From: Cohaesibacter marisflavi
GTDB lineage: Bacteria; Pseudomonadota; Alphaproteobacteria; Rhizobiales; Cohaesibacteraceae
Length of the DNA stretch: 64,000 nt
NCBI RefSeq assembly: GCF_900115225.1
Contig: NZ_FOVR01000006.1
Coordinates: 182,000-245,999, forward strand
Direction of reading: 5' to 3'
Shown: positions 19,020-27,168 of the stretch, in pieces
How positions within the stretch are numbered: position 1 is the stretch's first letter
Layout: each line of letters begins with the position of its first letter
Position numbers and translations under genes: made by a program
The notes under the pieces: model-generated
Database searches by the model: none
Told to the model about the DNA's origin: nothing
Seen by the model: the letters and a program-made list of their open reading frames with translations, nothing else

Positions 19020-19721
19020 ATGCCAAGTGACGCCAAATCTCTGCCGGACAATGCGCAGCATTTGCTGGTCATCGATGACGACAGCCGCATTCGCACATTG
19101 CTCCATCGCTATCTGACCAACAATGGCTTCCGCGTAACCACGGCACAGAATGCGCAGGAAGCCCGCAAGACGATTTCCGGCCTGACCTTCGACATGCTGA
19201 TCCTCGATGTCATGATGCCTGGCGAAAGCGGCATGGAGCTGGCGGCAGACTTGTGCAAATCCAATCCTGTGCCGATCCTCATGCTGACAGCCCGCGCCGA
19301 AGCGGAAAGCCGCATTCAGGGGTTGGAAATCGGCGTGGCGGATTATCTCTCCAAGCCCTTCGAGCCGCGCGAGCTGCTGTTGCGTATTCGCAATATTCTC
19401 AAACGCAACGTCAGCCAACCCCAAAGCCCGATTGACGAGGTGACCTTTGGTCCCTTCTGCTTCAAGCTGGAACGACAGGAGCTGCTCTGCGGCGAAGACG
19501 TCATTCGCCTCACGGACAGGGAGCGTGAACTGCTCTGCCTGTTTGCCTCTCAACCGGGGGCAACAGTCACCCGCTTGGCACTTGCCGGAGAAGACGGAAC
19601 GGGAGAACGCACCGTTGATGTACAGATTAACCGCCTGCGCCGCAAGATCGAGCCGGATCCTTCCAACCCGATCTATTTGCAAACCATCCGGGGCATTGGC
19701 TATCGTCTATTGACTGATTAA
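19020..19721 (+). CDS. OmpR-family response regulator (PetR-like)
   Basis: A 233-aa two-component response regulator: receiver domain with acidic pocket (DDD at 19-21), phosphoacceptor D63 in LILDVMMPGESG, Thr in MLTA and Lys in LSKPFEP (K112), then a C-terminal winged helix (about 135-230) ending with the TIRGIGYRLL motif. It is cotranscribed with the MarR gene upstream and, 53 bp downstream, a kinase gene. PetR of Rhodobacter was reported to control the bc1 operon; whether that holds here is inference. Confidence 0.92.
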   Translation: MPSDAKSLPDNAQHLLVIDDDSRIRTLLHRYLTNNGFRVTTAQNAQEARKTISGLTFDMLILDVMMPGESGMELAADLCKSNPVPILMLTARAEAESRIQGLEIGVADYLSKPFEPRELLLRIRNILKRNVSQPQSPIDEVTFGPFCFKLERQELLCGEDVIRLTDRERELLCLFASQPGATVTRLALAGEDGTGERTVDVQINRLRRKIEPDPSNPIYLQTIRGIGYRLLTD

Positions 19722-19774
19722 TGGCAGGTAGTCGCCTTCCCTTCACGGCAGCACCATTCAGGGGTCTGTAAAGC

Positions 19775-21238
19775 ATGACCAAAGGGCATATCAAGAAAGA
19801 GACCGGCAGTGAGAAGACCGCCGCTGAGAAAGCGCATGAGGAGGCTTTAAAGCCCCTTTGGCTTCGTGTGCTGCACCAGTCCATTCTGCCTCTGCAATTG
19901 CTCTACAAAGGCTACCGCAAGGGCGCTCGCCTGCTCGCGCGAGCCATGCCCAAGGGCCTGTTTGCCCGCTCCCTCATCATCATCGTTGCACCGATGGTCA
20001 TCCTGCAGTCTGTCCTTGCCTTTGTCTTCATGGAGCGTCACTGGCAGACGGTGACAGACCGTCTTTCCACTGCGGTGACGCAGGATATTGCTGCCATCAT
20101 CGCCATTCTGGAAACCTATCCGCAGGACGACGACTATAGTCAGGTCATCAAGATCGCGCAGGACAGGCTTAGCCTCAACATCTCCATTCTGCCCGACGGA
20201 CCGCTGCCCCCGCCCGGCCCGAAACCCTTCTTCAACCTGCTTGATCATGCCCTGTCGCGTCACATAACGGCCCAGATCGGCAAGCCCTTCTGGATTGATA
20301 CGGTCGGCCGCTCCAACATTGTCGAAATCCGCATCAAGCTGGATAACAAAGTGCTGCGTGTATTTGCACGCCGCTCACAGGCCTACGCCTCCAACTCCCA
20401 TATCTTCCTGGTCTGGATGGCGGGCACGTCTCTGGTGCTGCTGGTTGTTGCCATTCTCTTCCTGCGTAACCAGATCCGCCCTATCCAACGCCTCGCAGGC
20501 GCGGCAGAACGGTTCGGCAAGGGGCAGGAAGCGCTTAATTTCCGCCCCTCAGGTGCGCGAGAAGTGCGGCAAGCCGCTCACGCTTTCCTGGAAATGAAAC
20601 GCCGTATCGAGCGACAGATAGAACAGAGAACGGTCATGCTGGCAGGGGTCAGTCACGATCTGCGTACGATCCTCACGCGCTTCAAACTGCAGCTCGCGAT
20701 TCTGGAAGAAAGCCCCGAAACGTCCGAGATGCAGCGCGACGTGGATGAAATGCAAATGATGCTGGAGGATTATCTGGCCTTTGCACGGGGGACGTCTTCG
20801 GAAAAGGCCGAAGTGATCGACATCCCGCAATTGTTGACCGAGCTTCAGTTCGATGTCCAACGGTCGGGCCATGAATTGGCCATCGAGCATACCGGAGGGG
20901 AAAGCATCGAGGTACGCCCGCAGACCATCAAACGATGCCTGCATAACCTGTTGAGCAATGCCACACGCTATGCAGAAACTGTTGAATTGTCATCGGAGCG
21001 GTTGGGCAATTGGTGGCTGATCAATATCGACGACGATGGTCCGGGCATTCCGGAAGACGAGCTGGAAAGTGTCTTCCGGCCCTTCTATAGGCTTGATACC
21101 GCGCGCAACCAGAACACGCCCAACACCGGCCTTGGGTTGGCGATTGCCCGGGATATTGCCCGCGCCCATGGCGGAGATCTCAGACTGAGCCGCAGTGCAC
21201 TCGGTGGACTAAGAGCAACCCTGCGCCTGCCATCCTGA
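19775..21238 (+). CDS. Sensor histidine kinase (EnvZ type)
   Basis: A 487-aa membrane kinase and the likely partner of the response regulator upstream. After about 60 basic N-terminal residues come membrane segment 1 (about 63-86), a periplasmic domain of about 120 residues, membrane segment 2 (about 208-230), HAMP, an H-box with H294 in GVSHDLRTILTRFK, N-box NLLSNATRYAE, G1 DDGPGIPEDE and G2 TGLGLAIARDIARAHGG. The signal sensed is not evident. The long cytoplasmic N-terminus before the first membrane segment is unusual for EnvZ-like kinases. Confidence 0.92.
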   Translation: MTKGHIKKETGSEKTAAEKAHEEALKPLWLRVLHQSILPLQLLYKGYRKGARLLARAMPKGLFARSLIIIVAPMVILQSVLAFVFMERHWQTVTDRLSTAVTQDIAAIIAILETYPQDDDYSQVIKIAQDRLSLNISILPDGPLPPPGPKPFFNLLDHALSRHITAQIGKPFWIDTVGRSNIVEIRIKLDNKVLRVFARRSQAYASNSHIFLVWMAGTSLVLLVVAILFLRNQIRPIQRLAGAAERFGKGQEALNFRPSGAREVRQAAHAFLEMKRRIERQIEQRTVMLAGVSHDLRTILTRFKLQLAILEESPETSEMQRDVDEMQMMLEDYLAFARGTSSEKAEVIDIPQLLTELQFDVQRSGHELAIEHTGGESIEVRPQTIKRCLHNLLSNATRYAETVELSSERLGNWWLINIDDDGPGIPEDELESVFRPFYRLDTARNQNTPNTGLGLAIARDIARAHGGDLRLSRSALGGLRATLRLPS

Positions 21239-21278
21239 TCGTTTTCGTAGCAGGAACAATTTGGAAGCGAGACATTGC

Positions 21279-21303
21279 GAGGTGGACATTCGCCCTCCAC
21301 CTC
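21279..21303. terminator. Hairpin between convergent kinase and csaA genes
   Basis: A perfect 8-bp inverted repeat (GAGGTGGA / TCCACCTC), 9-nt loop, between two converging genes. No T tract on either side, so intrinsic termination is doubtful. Confidence 0.35.
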
Positions 21304-21327
21304 CAGCAAAGCAATGGCGTGAAACCG

Positions 21328-21681
21328 CTAACAGAGGCGGGAGCCATTTGGCACCGGCTTGTCGACACCGGCAAGCACAATCGCACCTTCTTCATCCTCA
21401 TATCCCAAGGTCAAAACCTCGGACATGAAGGGCCCAATCTGTCTTGGTGGGAAATTGACAACGCCCATCACCTTGCGGCCAACCAACTCTTCGGGCATAT
21501 AGTGGACTGAGATCTGCGCGGAGCTTTTCTTGACCCCGATTTCAGCGCCGAAATCGATTTTCATCTTATAGGCAGGCTTGCGCGCCTCGGCAAAAACCTC
21601 GGCTTCGATGATCGTACCGACGCGAATATCCACTTTCAGAAAATCGTCAAACGCAATATCTGCTGCTTTTTCCGTCATCAT
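21328..21681 (-). CDS. csaA: tRNA-binding protein CsaA
   Basis: A 117-aa stand-alone OB-fold tRNA-binding domain related to the C-terminus of methionyl-tRNA synthetase; CsaA has been described as an export-linked chaperone. Motifs: [56 protein letters not shown] and PNGSRL. Two ATGs in tandem (21681 and 21678) open the frame. The ribosome-binding site and start are inside a perfect hairpin (separate entry). Confidence 0.93.
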   Translation of the reverse strand: MMTEKAADIAFDDFLKVDIRVGTIIEAEVFAEARKPAYKMKIDFGAEIGVKKSSAQISVHYMPEELVGRKVMGVVNFPPRQIGPFMSEVLTLGYEDEEGAIVLAGVDKPVPNGSRLC

Positions 21682-21709
21682 TATTCCCTTTTCGTAAAAA
21701 GGGAATAAT
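21680..21709 (-). promoter_or_regulatory. Perfect inverted repeat covering the csaA ribosome-binding site and start
   Basis: Arms ATTATTCCCTTTT and AAAAGGGAATAAT (13 bp, no mismatch) flank a 4-nt loop. In the csaA mRNA this folds the AAGGGA ribosome-binding site and the first base pairs of the start codon into the stem. It could act as a translational switch (temperature or protein-dependent), or as a DNA operator. There is no T run for termination. Confidence 0.65.
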
Positions 21710-21729
21710 CAAGGAGTTGCGAATGGATA

Positions 21730-22452
21730 TCAAGACGGCATGGGTGCCATGGAGCCACCGTCCACAGAAGGCCCCTCACTGACGATAGGATCGTCTTTCA
21801 CCGCGTCATCGCCAGCACCGGAACGAGAGCGGCGACGGGATTTGCGACAGCGTTTACCCATGCGAGGCAGAGCGCACGCGATTTTCTCAGCACGGTGCAG
21901 CGCTTTCTCGCCCTTCTTGAGGAACTTGTCGAGGGTTGCCATGGTTTTGGCAAGGTCGGCACTGTCATCACCAATCCATACCGAAAAGGCTCGCGCATAA
22001 GCCAAAAGAGCCCCCTTGCTGCGCGCCATGCCAGAAAGACCAGCCGGAGAGATGTGAGAAATATCAAGGAACCACTCTCCTGTCAGGCGCGACAGGGCTA
22101 GCAGATGGAGGCCAAGCATCGGATCCCGACGCGCCGCCTTGTTCAGCTCCAAAATGAGATCCCGATGTCCCTGCATGGCGTCGAACCGCGCCATGATCAC
22201 ATCAAAAAGACGCTCCCGTGCCGGTTCGTCTCCCATATCCGGGTCATAGGACTCCAGCATCGCTTGATCGATGCGGCGCACAAGGTCGGAAACATAAGCA
22301 TAGCGATCGCGATATTCGAGAAAGGCCAGCTTGATATCGATATCAGCCTTGGTCGCAATCTCTGCGCAAGATACGGAGCGCCACCCTCTGGTCATGACGA
22401 CCTGAGAAAACTCCTCAAACAGGCGCTGTCTGATTTCCGGATTGTGATCCAT
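21730..22452 (-). CDS. TetR-like transcriptional regulator
   Basis: A 240-aa protein with an N-terminal helix-turn-helix of TetR type (about residues 6-50: IRQRLFEEFSQVVMTRGW, SCAEIATKADIDI, FLEYRDRYAYVSDLV), an all-helical ligand-binding-like region and a basic stretch (GKRCRKSRRRSRSG) near residue 200. Ribosome-binding site GAGGGAG precedes the ATG. The helix-turn-helix is a poor match to typical TetR (no clear YYHF segment), so it belongs to a divergent subfamily seen in alphaproteobacteria. Ligand and targets are unknown. Confidence 0.75.
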   Translation of the reverse strand: MDHNPEIRQRLFEEFSQVVMTRGWRSVSCAEIATKADIDIKLAFLEYRDRYAYVSDLVRRIDQAMLESYDPDMGDEPARERLFDVIMARFDAMQGHRDLILELNKAARRDPMLGLHLLALSRLTGEWFLDISHISPAGLSGMARSKGALLAYARAFSVWIGDDSADLAKTMATLDKFLKKGEKALHRAEKIACALPRMGKRCRKSRRRSRSGAGDDAVKDDPIVSEGPSVDGGSMAPMPS

Positions 22453-22636
22453 CTTTCTCTCCCTCGCTTAAACCCGTCATATGCAGTTTGATACTATGCT
22501 TTGCACAATCAGGATCAAATCACACGAAAAACAGGACGCCCCATTGATCATGCATGCCGTTCTGACCAGTCTACTCTACAAATGTGGCCCAAACAGGGGC
22601 ATTTCAAGCACAATCGCGTGAAACCGGGCAGACAAA

Positions 22637-22672
22637 AGCCGCTCCGAAAGGGTAAACCTGTTCGGAACGGCT
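22637..22672 (-). terminator. Terminator of proC
   Basis: A 12-bp stem with one mismatch (AGCCGCTCCGAA / TTCGGAACGGCT), 12-nt loop. On the minus strand it is followed by TTTTG, 21 bp beyond the proC stop. Confidence 0.8.
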
Positions 22673-22692
22673 ATATAGAATGGCTCAAAAGC

Positions 22693-23514
22693 CTATTTCG
22701 ACAGCTCGATAGAGCGATCTCTGGCAGCAACCGTAGCCTTGGCCAGCAATTCGCCAAGCCCGCCCTCTTCAGCCATCAGCACGGCAAGCGCTGCGGCAGT
22801 GGTCCCGCCCGGAGAGGTGACATTCTCGCGCAGGGTAGAGGCACTGAGCGGTGACTGATGGAGCAACTCTCCGGCACCGACGATGGTTTGCCGCGCCATC
22901 AGATTGGCCGCGTCCGGCGCCAGCCCGAGCGCTTCACCAGCCTTGGCCAGAGCCTCGACCATATAGAAGACATAGGCAGGCCCGGAGCCGGAAACAGCCG
23001 TTACAGCGTCGATCAGGGCTTCTTCGCCAACCCAGGTGAATTCACCAGTGGAAGAGAGCAGTTCAGCAATCGCCTCACACATCTCCGCAGACACCCCTTC
23101 AGAGGCAAAGGCTGCAAACATGCCGCGCCCGACCTGAGCTGGCGTATTCGGCATGACGCGAGCGACACCCGTGTCCGCCCCAAAATAGGACTGGAAGGTC
23201 GCAATTGGCGTGCCAGCAGCGACAGAAACAACAACGGTCTTCGGTCCAACCAGACCTGTGAGGCCCGGCAGCACCTTGGCCATCATCTGCGGTTTGACTG
23301 CAATGACGAGAATGTCCGGCTGCGTAACAGCTTCAGGTGAGGAGACTAGGGAAAAGCCGCATTTGTCTGCAAGCGCTTTCATATCTTCTGGCTGTCCAGG
23401 ATCAATCACCGTAACATTCTTGGCTTCCAGATCCATATCAAGCCAGCCCGTGAGCATGGCACCGCCCATCTTGCCAGCACCAACCAAAACCAGCGACAAC
23501 TCATTCATTTTCAT
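22693..23514 (-). CDS. proC: Pyrroline-5-carboxylate reductase
   Basis: NAD(P)H-dependent last enzyme of proline synthesis, cytoplasmic. The 273-aa protein has the dinucleotide motif LVGAGKMGGAMLTGW near the N-terminus, VIAVKPQ, RVMPNTPAQVGRG, AVSGSGPAYVFY and the C-terminal signature LRENVTSPGGTTAAAL. Start at ATG 23514; an in-frame ATG two codons on is an alternative, and neither has a strong ribosome-binding site. It is followed by its own terminator. Confidence 0.95.
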   Translation of the reverse strand: MKMNELSLVLVGAGKMGGAMLTGWLDMDLEAKNVTVIDPGQPEDMKALADKCGFSLVSSPEAVTQPDILVIAVKPQMMAKVLPGLTGLVGPKTVVVSVAAGTPIATFQSYFGADTGVARVMPNTPAQVGRGMFAAFASEGVSAEMCEAIAELLSSTGEFTWVGEEALIDAVTAVSGSGPAYVFYMVEALAKAGEALGLAPDAANLMARQTIVGAGELLHQSPLSASTLRENVTSPGGTTAAALAVLMAEEGGLGELLAKATVAARDRSIELSK

Positions 23515-23680
23515 TGTGTCAATTCCATCAAATTAATGTTCAGATCCAGCCCTTGCAGATCTTGTCATCCCTTTTGAGTGCCACAGACTGCGGGCTTTTT
23601 CAAATTCTCATCGTGCCAAAGGTGATAAAAGTCAGCCATCAGATGAAAAATGGCCGACGCCAGAAACCAACCAGACAATC

Positions 23681-23710
23681 AAAAAGCCCGCCTGAAACCA
23701 GACGGGCTTT
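23681..23710 (-). terminator. Terminator of ubiK
   Basis: AAAGCCCGTCTGG pairs with CCTGAAAC-flanked CAGGCGGGCTTT on the minus strand, followed by a T run; 46 bp past the ubiK stop. Confidence 0.85.
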
Positions 23711-23755
23711 CCCGCGCCACGCATCCGTGACGAAACCAATGCGCGATAAGGCACC

Positions 23756-24073
23756 TTATTCCTTTTCAGGAGCCTTATCGGAGCCATCAAGATCAGCGCC
23801 ATCGATGGAAGAAAGATCATCCAACACACCGAGCTTTTCCTCAAGAATGGCAAGACGCGCCGAGAGCTTGTCATTTTCGTCGCGCGCGGCAACGGCCATG
23901 GCCTTGACTGCTTCGAATTCATCGCGCGTCACCAGATCCATGTCGCCCATCAGGCGTTCCAGTTGCGCACGAATCGCGACCTCTGCCTCATCGCGCACCC
24001 CTTGGGCAACACCGGCGGCATCATTCATCAATTTGGCGAATTCATCAAAAAGCCGATTGTTTGTCTGTGTCAT
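23756..24073 (-). CDS. ubiK: UbiK-type accessory factor (BMFP domain)
   Basis: A 105-aa protein with an N-terminal amphipathic region (RLFDEFAKLMNDAAGVAQGV), VTRDEFEAVKAMAVAARDEN and a C-terminal coiled coil (LSARLAILEEKLG) with an acidic end. This layout is the BMFP (membrane fusogenic) family; UbiK in enterobacteria helps ubiquinone synthesis. The gene symbol is by family similarity. The ATG follows AGGGGAAAG. Divergent from lgt. Confidence 0.82.
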   Translation of the reverse strand: MTQTNNRLFDEFAKLMNDAAGVAQGVRDEAEVAIRAQLERLMGDMDLVTRDEFEAVKAMAVAARDENDKLSARLAILEEKLGVLDDLSSIDGADLDGSDKAPEKE

Positions 24074-24266
24074 AACACTTTCCCCTCGCTTGGCGCGGCA
24101 AGCCCATGATTTGGCTGGCTTGCGTCCATCCTGCCTTAGATCTGTCTTTATCTCCAGATATAATGCCCCATGCGTATTTCACAATGAATATTTGCAGTTT
24201 CCCTTGACTTGACGTCGATAAACCAACAAATCCAGACATACCGAAGCATTTTCAAAAGGCAGAGCC

Positions 24267-25091
24267 GTGACCCTTCTGGCCATTCCCTTCCCGATGATCG
24301 ACCCTGTGCTCTTGTCCCTTGGGCCGATCCAGATCCATTGGTACGCCATCGCCTATATCGTGGGCATTCTGCTTGCGTGGTTCTACACCAAGCGCCTTGC
24401 TGCCAGACAACAGCTCTGGCCGGGCAACGAAAGCCCTCTTTCGGCTGCAGCTCTGGATGATTTTGTCTTCTGGGCCACCATCGGCATTATTCTTGGCGGT
24501 CGGCTGGGCTATGTCCTCTTTTATAATCTCGATGCCTATCTACAGCATCCCATGCAGATACTGGCCCTATGGACCGGCGGCATGTCCTTCCATGGCGGCT
24601 TCCTTGGCGTCACACTGGCCATGATCCTGTTTGCCCGTGCCAAGAGCATTTCGCTTCTGTCCATGTTCGACCTTGTCGCCATGGCCGCTCCCATCGGGCT
24701 GTTTTTCGGACGCATTGCCAATTTCATCAATTCAGAGCTTTGGGGCCTCCCCACCAGCCTTCCGTGGGGCGTTGTCTTCCCCAATGGCGGACCGGAGCCG
24801 CGCCACCCCAGTCAGCTTTATGAAGCGGCACTGGAAGGGCTCCTGCTGTTCATCATCCTGCGCGTCCTCAGCCACTGGACAGGCGCATTGAAAAAGCCGG
24901 GAACCGTTGCCGGCCTGTTTGCCATTCTCTATGCGATTTTCCGTTCACTGGTGGAACTGGTGCGGGTGCCTGATAGCCAGCTTGGCTATTTCAGCCTTGG
25001 TACCACAATGGGCATGTGGCTCTCGGCCCCGATGATCCTCGCCGGTCTGGCCATGATCATCCATGCCCAGCTGAAGCGATCCGATGGGTAA
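24267..25091 (+). CDS. lgt: Phosphatidylglycerol--prolipoprotein diacylglyceryl transferase
   Basis: Inner-membrane enzyme that attaches diacylglycerol to the lipobox cysteine of prolipoproteins. The 274-aa protein has seven or so membrane segments, the active-site stretch MSFHGGFLG, the family signature GRIANFINSELWG, and HPSQLYEA. Start is GTG at 24267 with AAGG upstream. Its stop codon overlaps the start of the next gene, so lgt-midA-pgeF is one operon. Confidence 0.96.
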   Translation: MTLLAIPFPMIDPVLLSLGPIQIHWYAIAYIVGILLAWFYTKRLAARQQLWPGNESPLSAAALDDFVFWATIGIILGGRLGYVLFYNLDAYLQHPMQILALWTGGMSFHGGFLGVTLAMILFARAKSISLLSMFDLVAMAAPIGLFFGRIANFINSELWGLPTSLPWGVVFPNGGPEPRHPSQLYEAALEGLLLFIILRVLSHWTGALKKPGTVAGLFAILYAIFRSLVELVRVPDSQLGYFSLGTTMGMWLSAPMILAGLAMIIHAQLKRSDG

Positions 25092-26193
25092 AGACGCACG
25101 AACCTCTCTAAAAGAGCGCCTCAAGCGCATGATCCGGGCAACCGGCCCGATCAGCGTTGCCGATTATATGAGTCTCTGCCTCTCAGATCCGCAAGATGGC
25201 TATTATACAAGCCAGCAGCCGATCGGTTCCGGAGGAGATTTCATAACCGCACCGGAAATCAGCCAGCTTTTCGGCGAGCTGCTGGGCATCTGGATGCTTG
25301 CCATCTGGCAACAGTCAGGCCGCCCGAAGCCGTTTCATCTGGTCGAGTTCGGCCCTGGTCGCGGCACGCTGATGAGCGACATGATCCGCGCCATAGCCAC
25401 TGACAGAGACGCCGCCATGCATCTGCATGTGCATCTTGTTGAGATCAGCCCGACATTGAAGCGTGAGCAGAATAAAGCCTTGGCAAACTTTGACGCCTCC
25501 AAAGAGTGGCACACAGATTTTGCCAGTCTGCCAGAAGCCCCTCTGTTTATAGTCGGCAATGAATTTTTCGATTGCCTACCTATCCATCAATGGGTCTTTC
25601 ACAAAGGCCATTGGCATGAACGGGTGATCGGGCTCTACGCTGAGGATCACTTATGCTTCGGCCTTGGCCCTGTCCGCGGCTTGGGCACCCCGCAAGAGAC
25701 AGCTGAAGACGGCGCCATTCTCGAGCGCGCGCCTGCCAGCGACGCGATGATGGGCAGCATTAGCACTCATCTTGCTTCCCATGGCGGCGCAGGGCTCTTC
25801 ATCGACTATGGCTATGATACCCCCGCATATGGGGACACCTTTCAGGCCATGCGCCACCACGCCTATGCTGATCCGCTCGCCGATCCCGGCGCGCACGACC
25901 TCACGGCGCATGTGAATTTTACTGCTCTACGCAATCGCGCAAAGGAAGAATTCGCTAAAGCTCCAGTCAGCCGAATGATTGCCCCACCGGTGATGACACA
26001 AGGAAATTTCCTGCTTGCCATGGGGCTTTTGCAGCGCGCCGGGCAAATTGGAGCCGGGCAGAGCCAGCAAGTGCAAGAGAGACTATCACAAGCGGTTGAG
26101 CGTCTCGCAAGCCCAGAGCAAATGGGAAGTCTGTTCAAATGTCTTGCCCTGATGCCTGAGGGGACATCTCTGCCACCAGCTACGCTCACATAG
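25084..26193 (+). CDS. Class I SAM-dependent methyltransferase, MidA/NDUFAF7 family
   Basis: A 369-aa methyltransferase. The mitochondrial homologue NDUFAF7 dimethylates an arginine of a complex I subunit; bacterial members are presumed to be protein arginine methyltransferases. Visible motifs: GGDFITAPEISQLFGELLG, SAM-binding VEFGPGRGTLMSDMI, GNEFFDCLPIHQWV and GLFIDYGYD. It starts inside the end of lgt (8-bp overlap), showing translational coupling. Confidence 0.9.
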   Translation: MGKDARTSLKERLKRMIRATGPISVADYMSLCLSDPQDGYYTSQQPIGSGGDFITAPEISQLFGELLGIWMLAIWQQSGRPKPFHLVEFGPGRGTLMSDMIRAIATDRDAAMHLHVHLVEISPTLKREQNKALANFDASKEWHTDFASLPEAPLFIVGNEFFDCLPIHQWVFHKGHWHERVIGLYAEDHLCFGLGPVRGLGTPQETAEDGAILERAPASDAMMGSISTHLASHGGAGLFIDYGYDTPAYGDTFQAMRHHAYADPLADPGAHDLTAHVNFTALRNRAKEEFAKAPVSRMIAPPVMTQGNFLLAMGLLQRAGQIGAGQSQQVQERLSQAVERLASPEQMGSLFKCLALMPEGTSLPPATLT

Positions 26194-26353
26194 TGAGCGG
26201 GGCGGAAGCGGAGATAGAGAAATACGGGTATTTTCATGTGACAGGGCGTCTCACTAGTCTCTTTTTCCTGTTGACTTCCCCCTCAAAGGAAAAGACTCTT
26301 TGATAAGATCTTGCCCACCGCACACCCAACTTAACCGACAATCGGGAGACAGC

Positions 26354-27121
26354 ATGCGCATTCAACATCCGTCACTTGAGGCCCTTGATGGCATAGCGCA
26401 CGGATTTTTCACGCGCAGAGGCGGCAGCTCGAAAGAGACGTATCATAGCCTCAATTGCGGTTTCGGCTCGGGCGATGACAAAGAGCAGGTAAGGCAAAAT
26501 CGCGCTTTGGTGGCCAAAAGCCTCGGCGTTGCCAGCGACAGGCTTGTCACCGCCTATCAGGTCCACTCCCCCGATGCGATGATCGTCGACGCCCCCTTCA
26601 GAGAAGGCGAAACGCCAAAACTGGATGCGCTCGTCACCAACACACCCGGCCTTGCCGTGGCAATCCTGACCGCTGATTGCGGCCCCCTTCTGTTCGCAGA
26701 CCAGCAGGCAGGCGTCGTAGCTGCGGCCCACGCTGGCTGGCGCGGCGCCTTTGAAGGCGTCATCGCCGATACGGTCGACAAGATGTGCGAGCTGGGAGCA
26801 AAGCCTGAAGCCATCACCGCCATTCTCGGCCCCACCATTTCACGTGACAATTACGAGGTCGATCAGGCCTTCATGGACCGCTTCCTTGAAAGATCCGCAA
26901 GCTGGAACCGCTTTTTCAGCGCGGGCAAAAGGGATGGACATGTGCAGTTTGATCTGCCAGCCTTCATATTATCAAGATTGCAGGAAAGCGGTGTTGGCAC
27001 CGCGATCAATCTCGATCGTTGCACCTATGGCGAAGAAGAGCTGTTCTTCAGCTATCGCCGGACGACACACCGCAATGAACCCGACTATGGCCGATTGATT
27101 TCAGCAATAGCAATCATCTGA
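26354..27121 (+). CDS. pgeF: Laccase-domain purine nucleosidase/polyphenol oxidase family protein (YfiH)
   Basis: A 255-aa protein of the YfiH/DUF152 family, in which PgeF cleaves misincorporated amino acids from cell-wall precursors and relatives act on purine nucleosides. Conserved elements: GFFTRRGGSS, VTAYQVHSPD, ILTADCGPLLFAD with the metal Cys, AAHAGWRGAFEGV and the C-terminal RTTHRNEPDYGR. I set the start at ATG 26354 (GGGAG upstream), trimming a longer frame. Third gene after lgt and midA, with a 160-bp gap. Confidence 0.92.
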   Translation: MRIQHPSLEALDGIAHGFFTRRGGSSKETYHSLNCGFGSGDDKEQVRQNRALVAKSLGVASDRLVTAYQVHSPDAMIVDAPFREGETPKLDALVTNTPGLAVAILTADCGPLLFADQQAGVVAAAHAGWRGAFEGVIADTVDKMCELGAKPEAITAILGPTISRDNYEVDQAFMDRFLERSASWNRFFSAGKRDGHVQFDLPAFILSRLQESGVGTAINLDRCTYGEEELFFSYRRTTHRNEPDYGRLISAIAII

Positions 27122-27168
27122 CCATTTATATTCCGGCAGGTTTGAGCCCGCCAACCAAGGAGCTTCTC

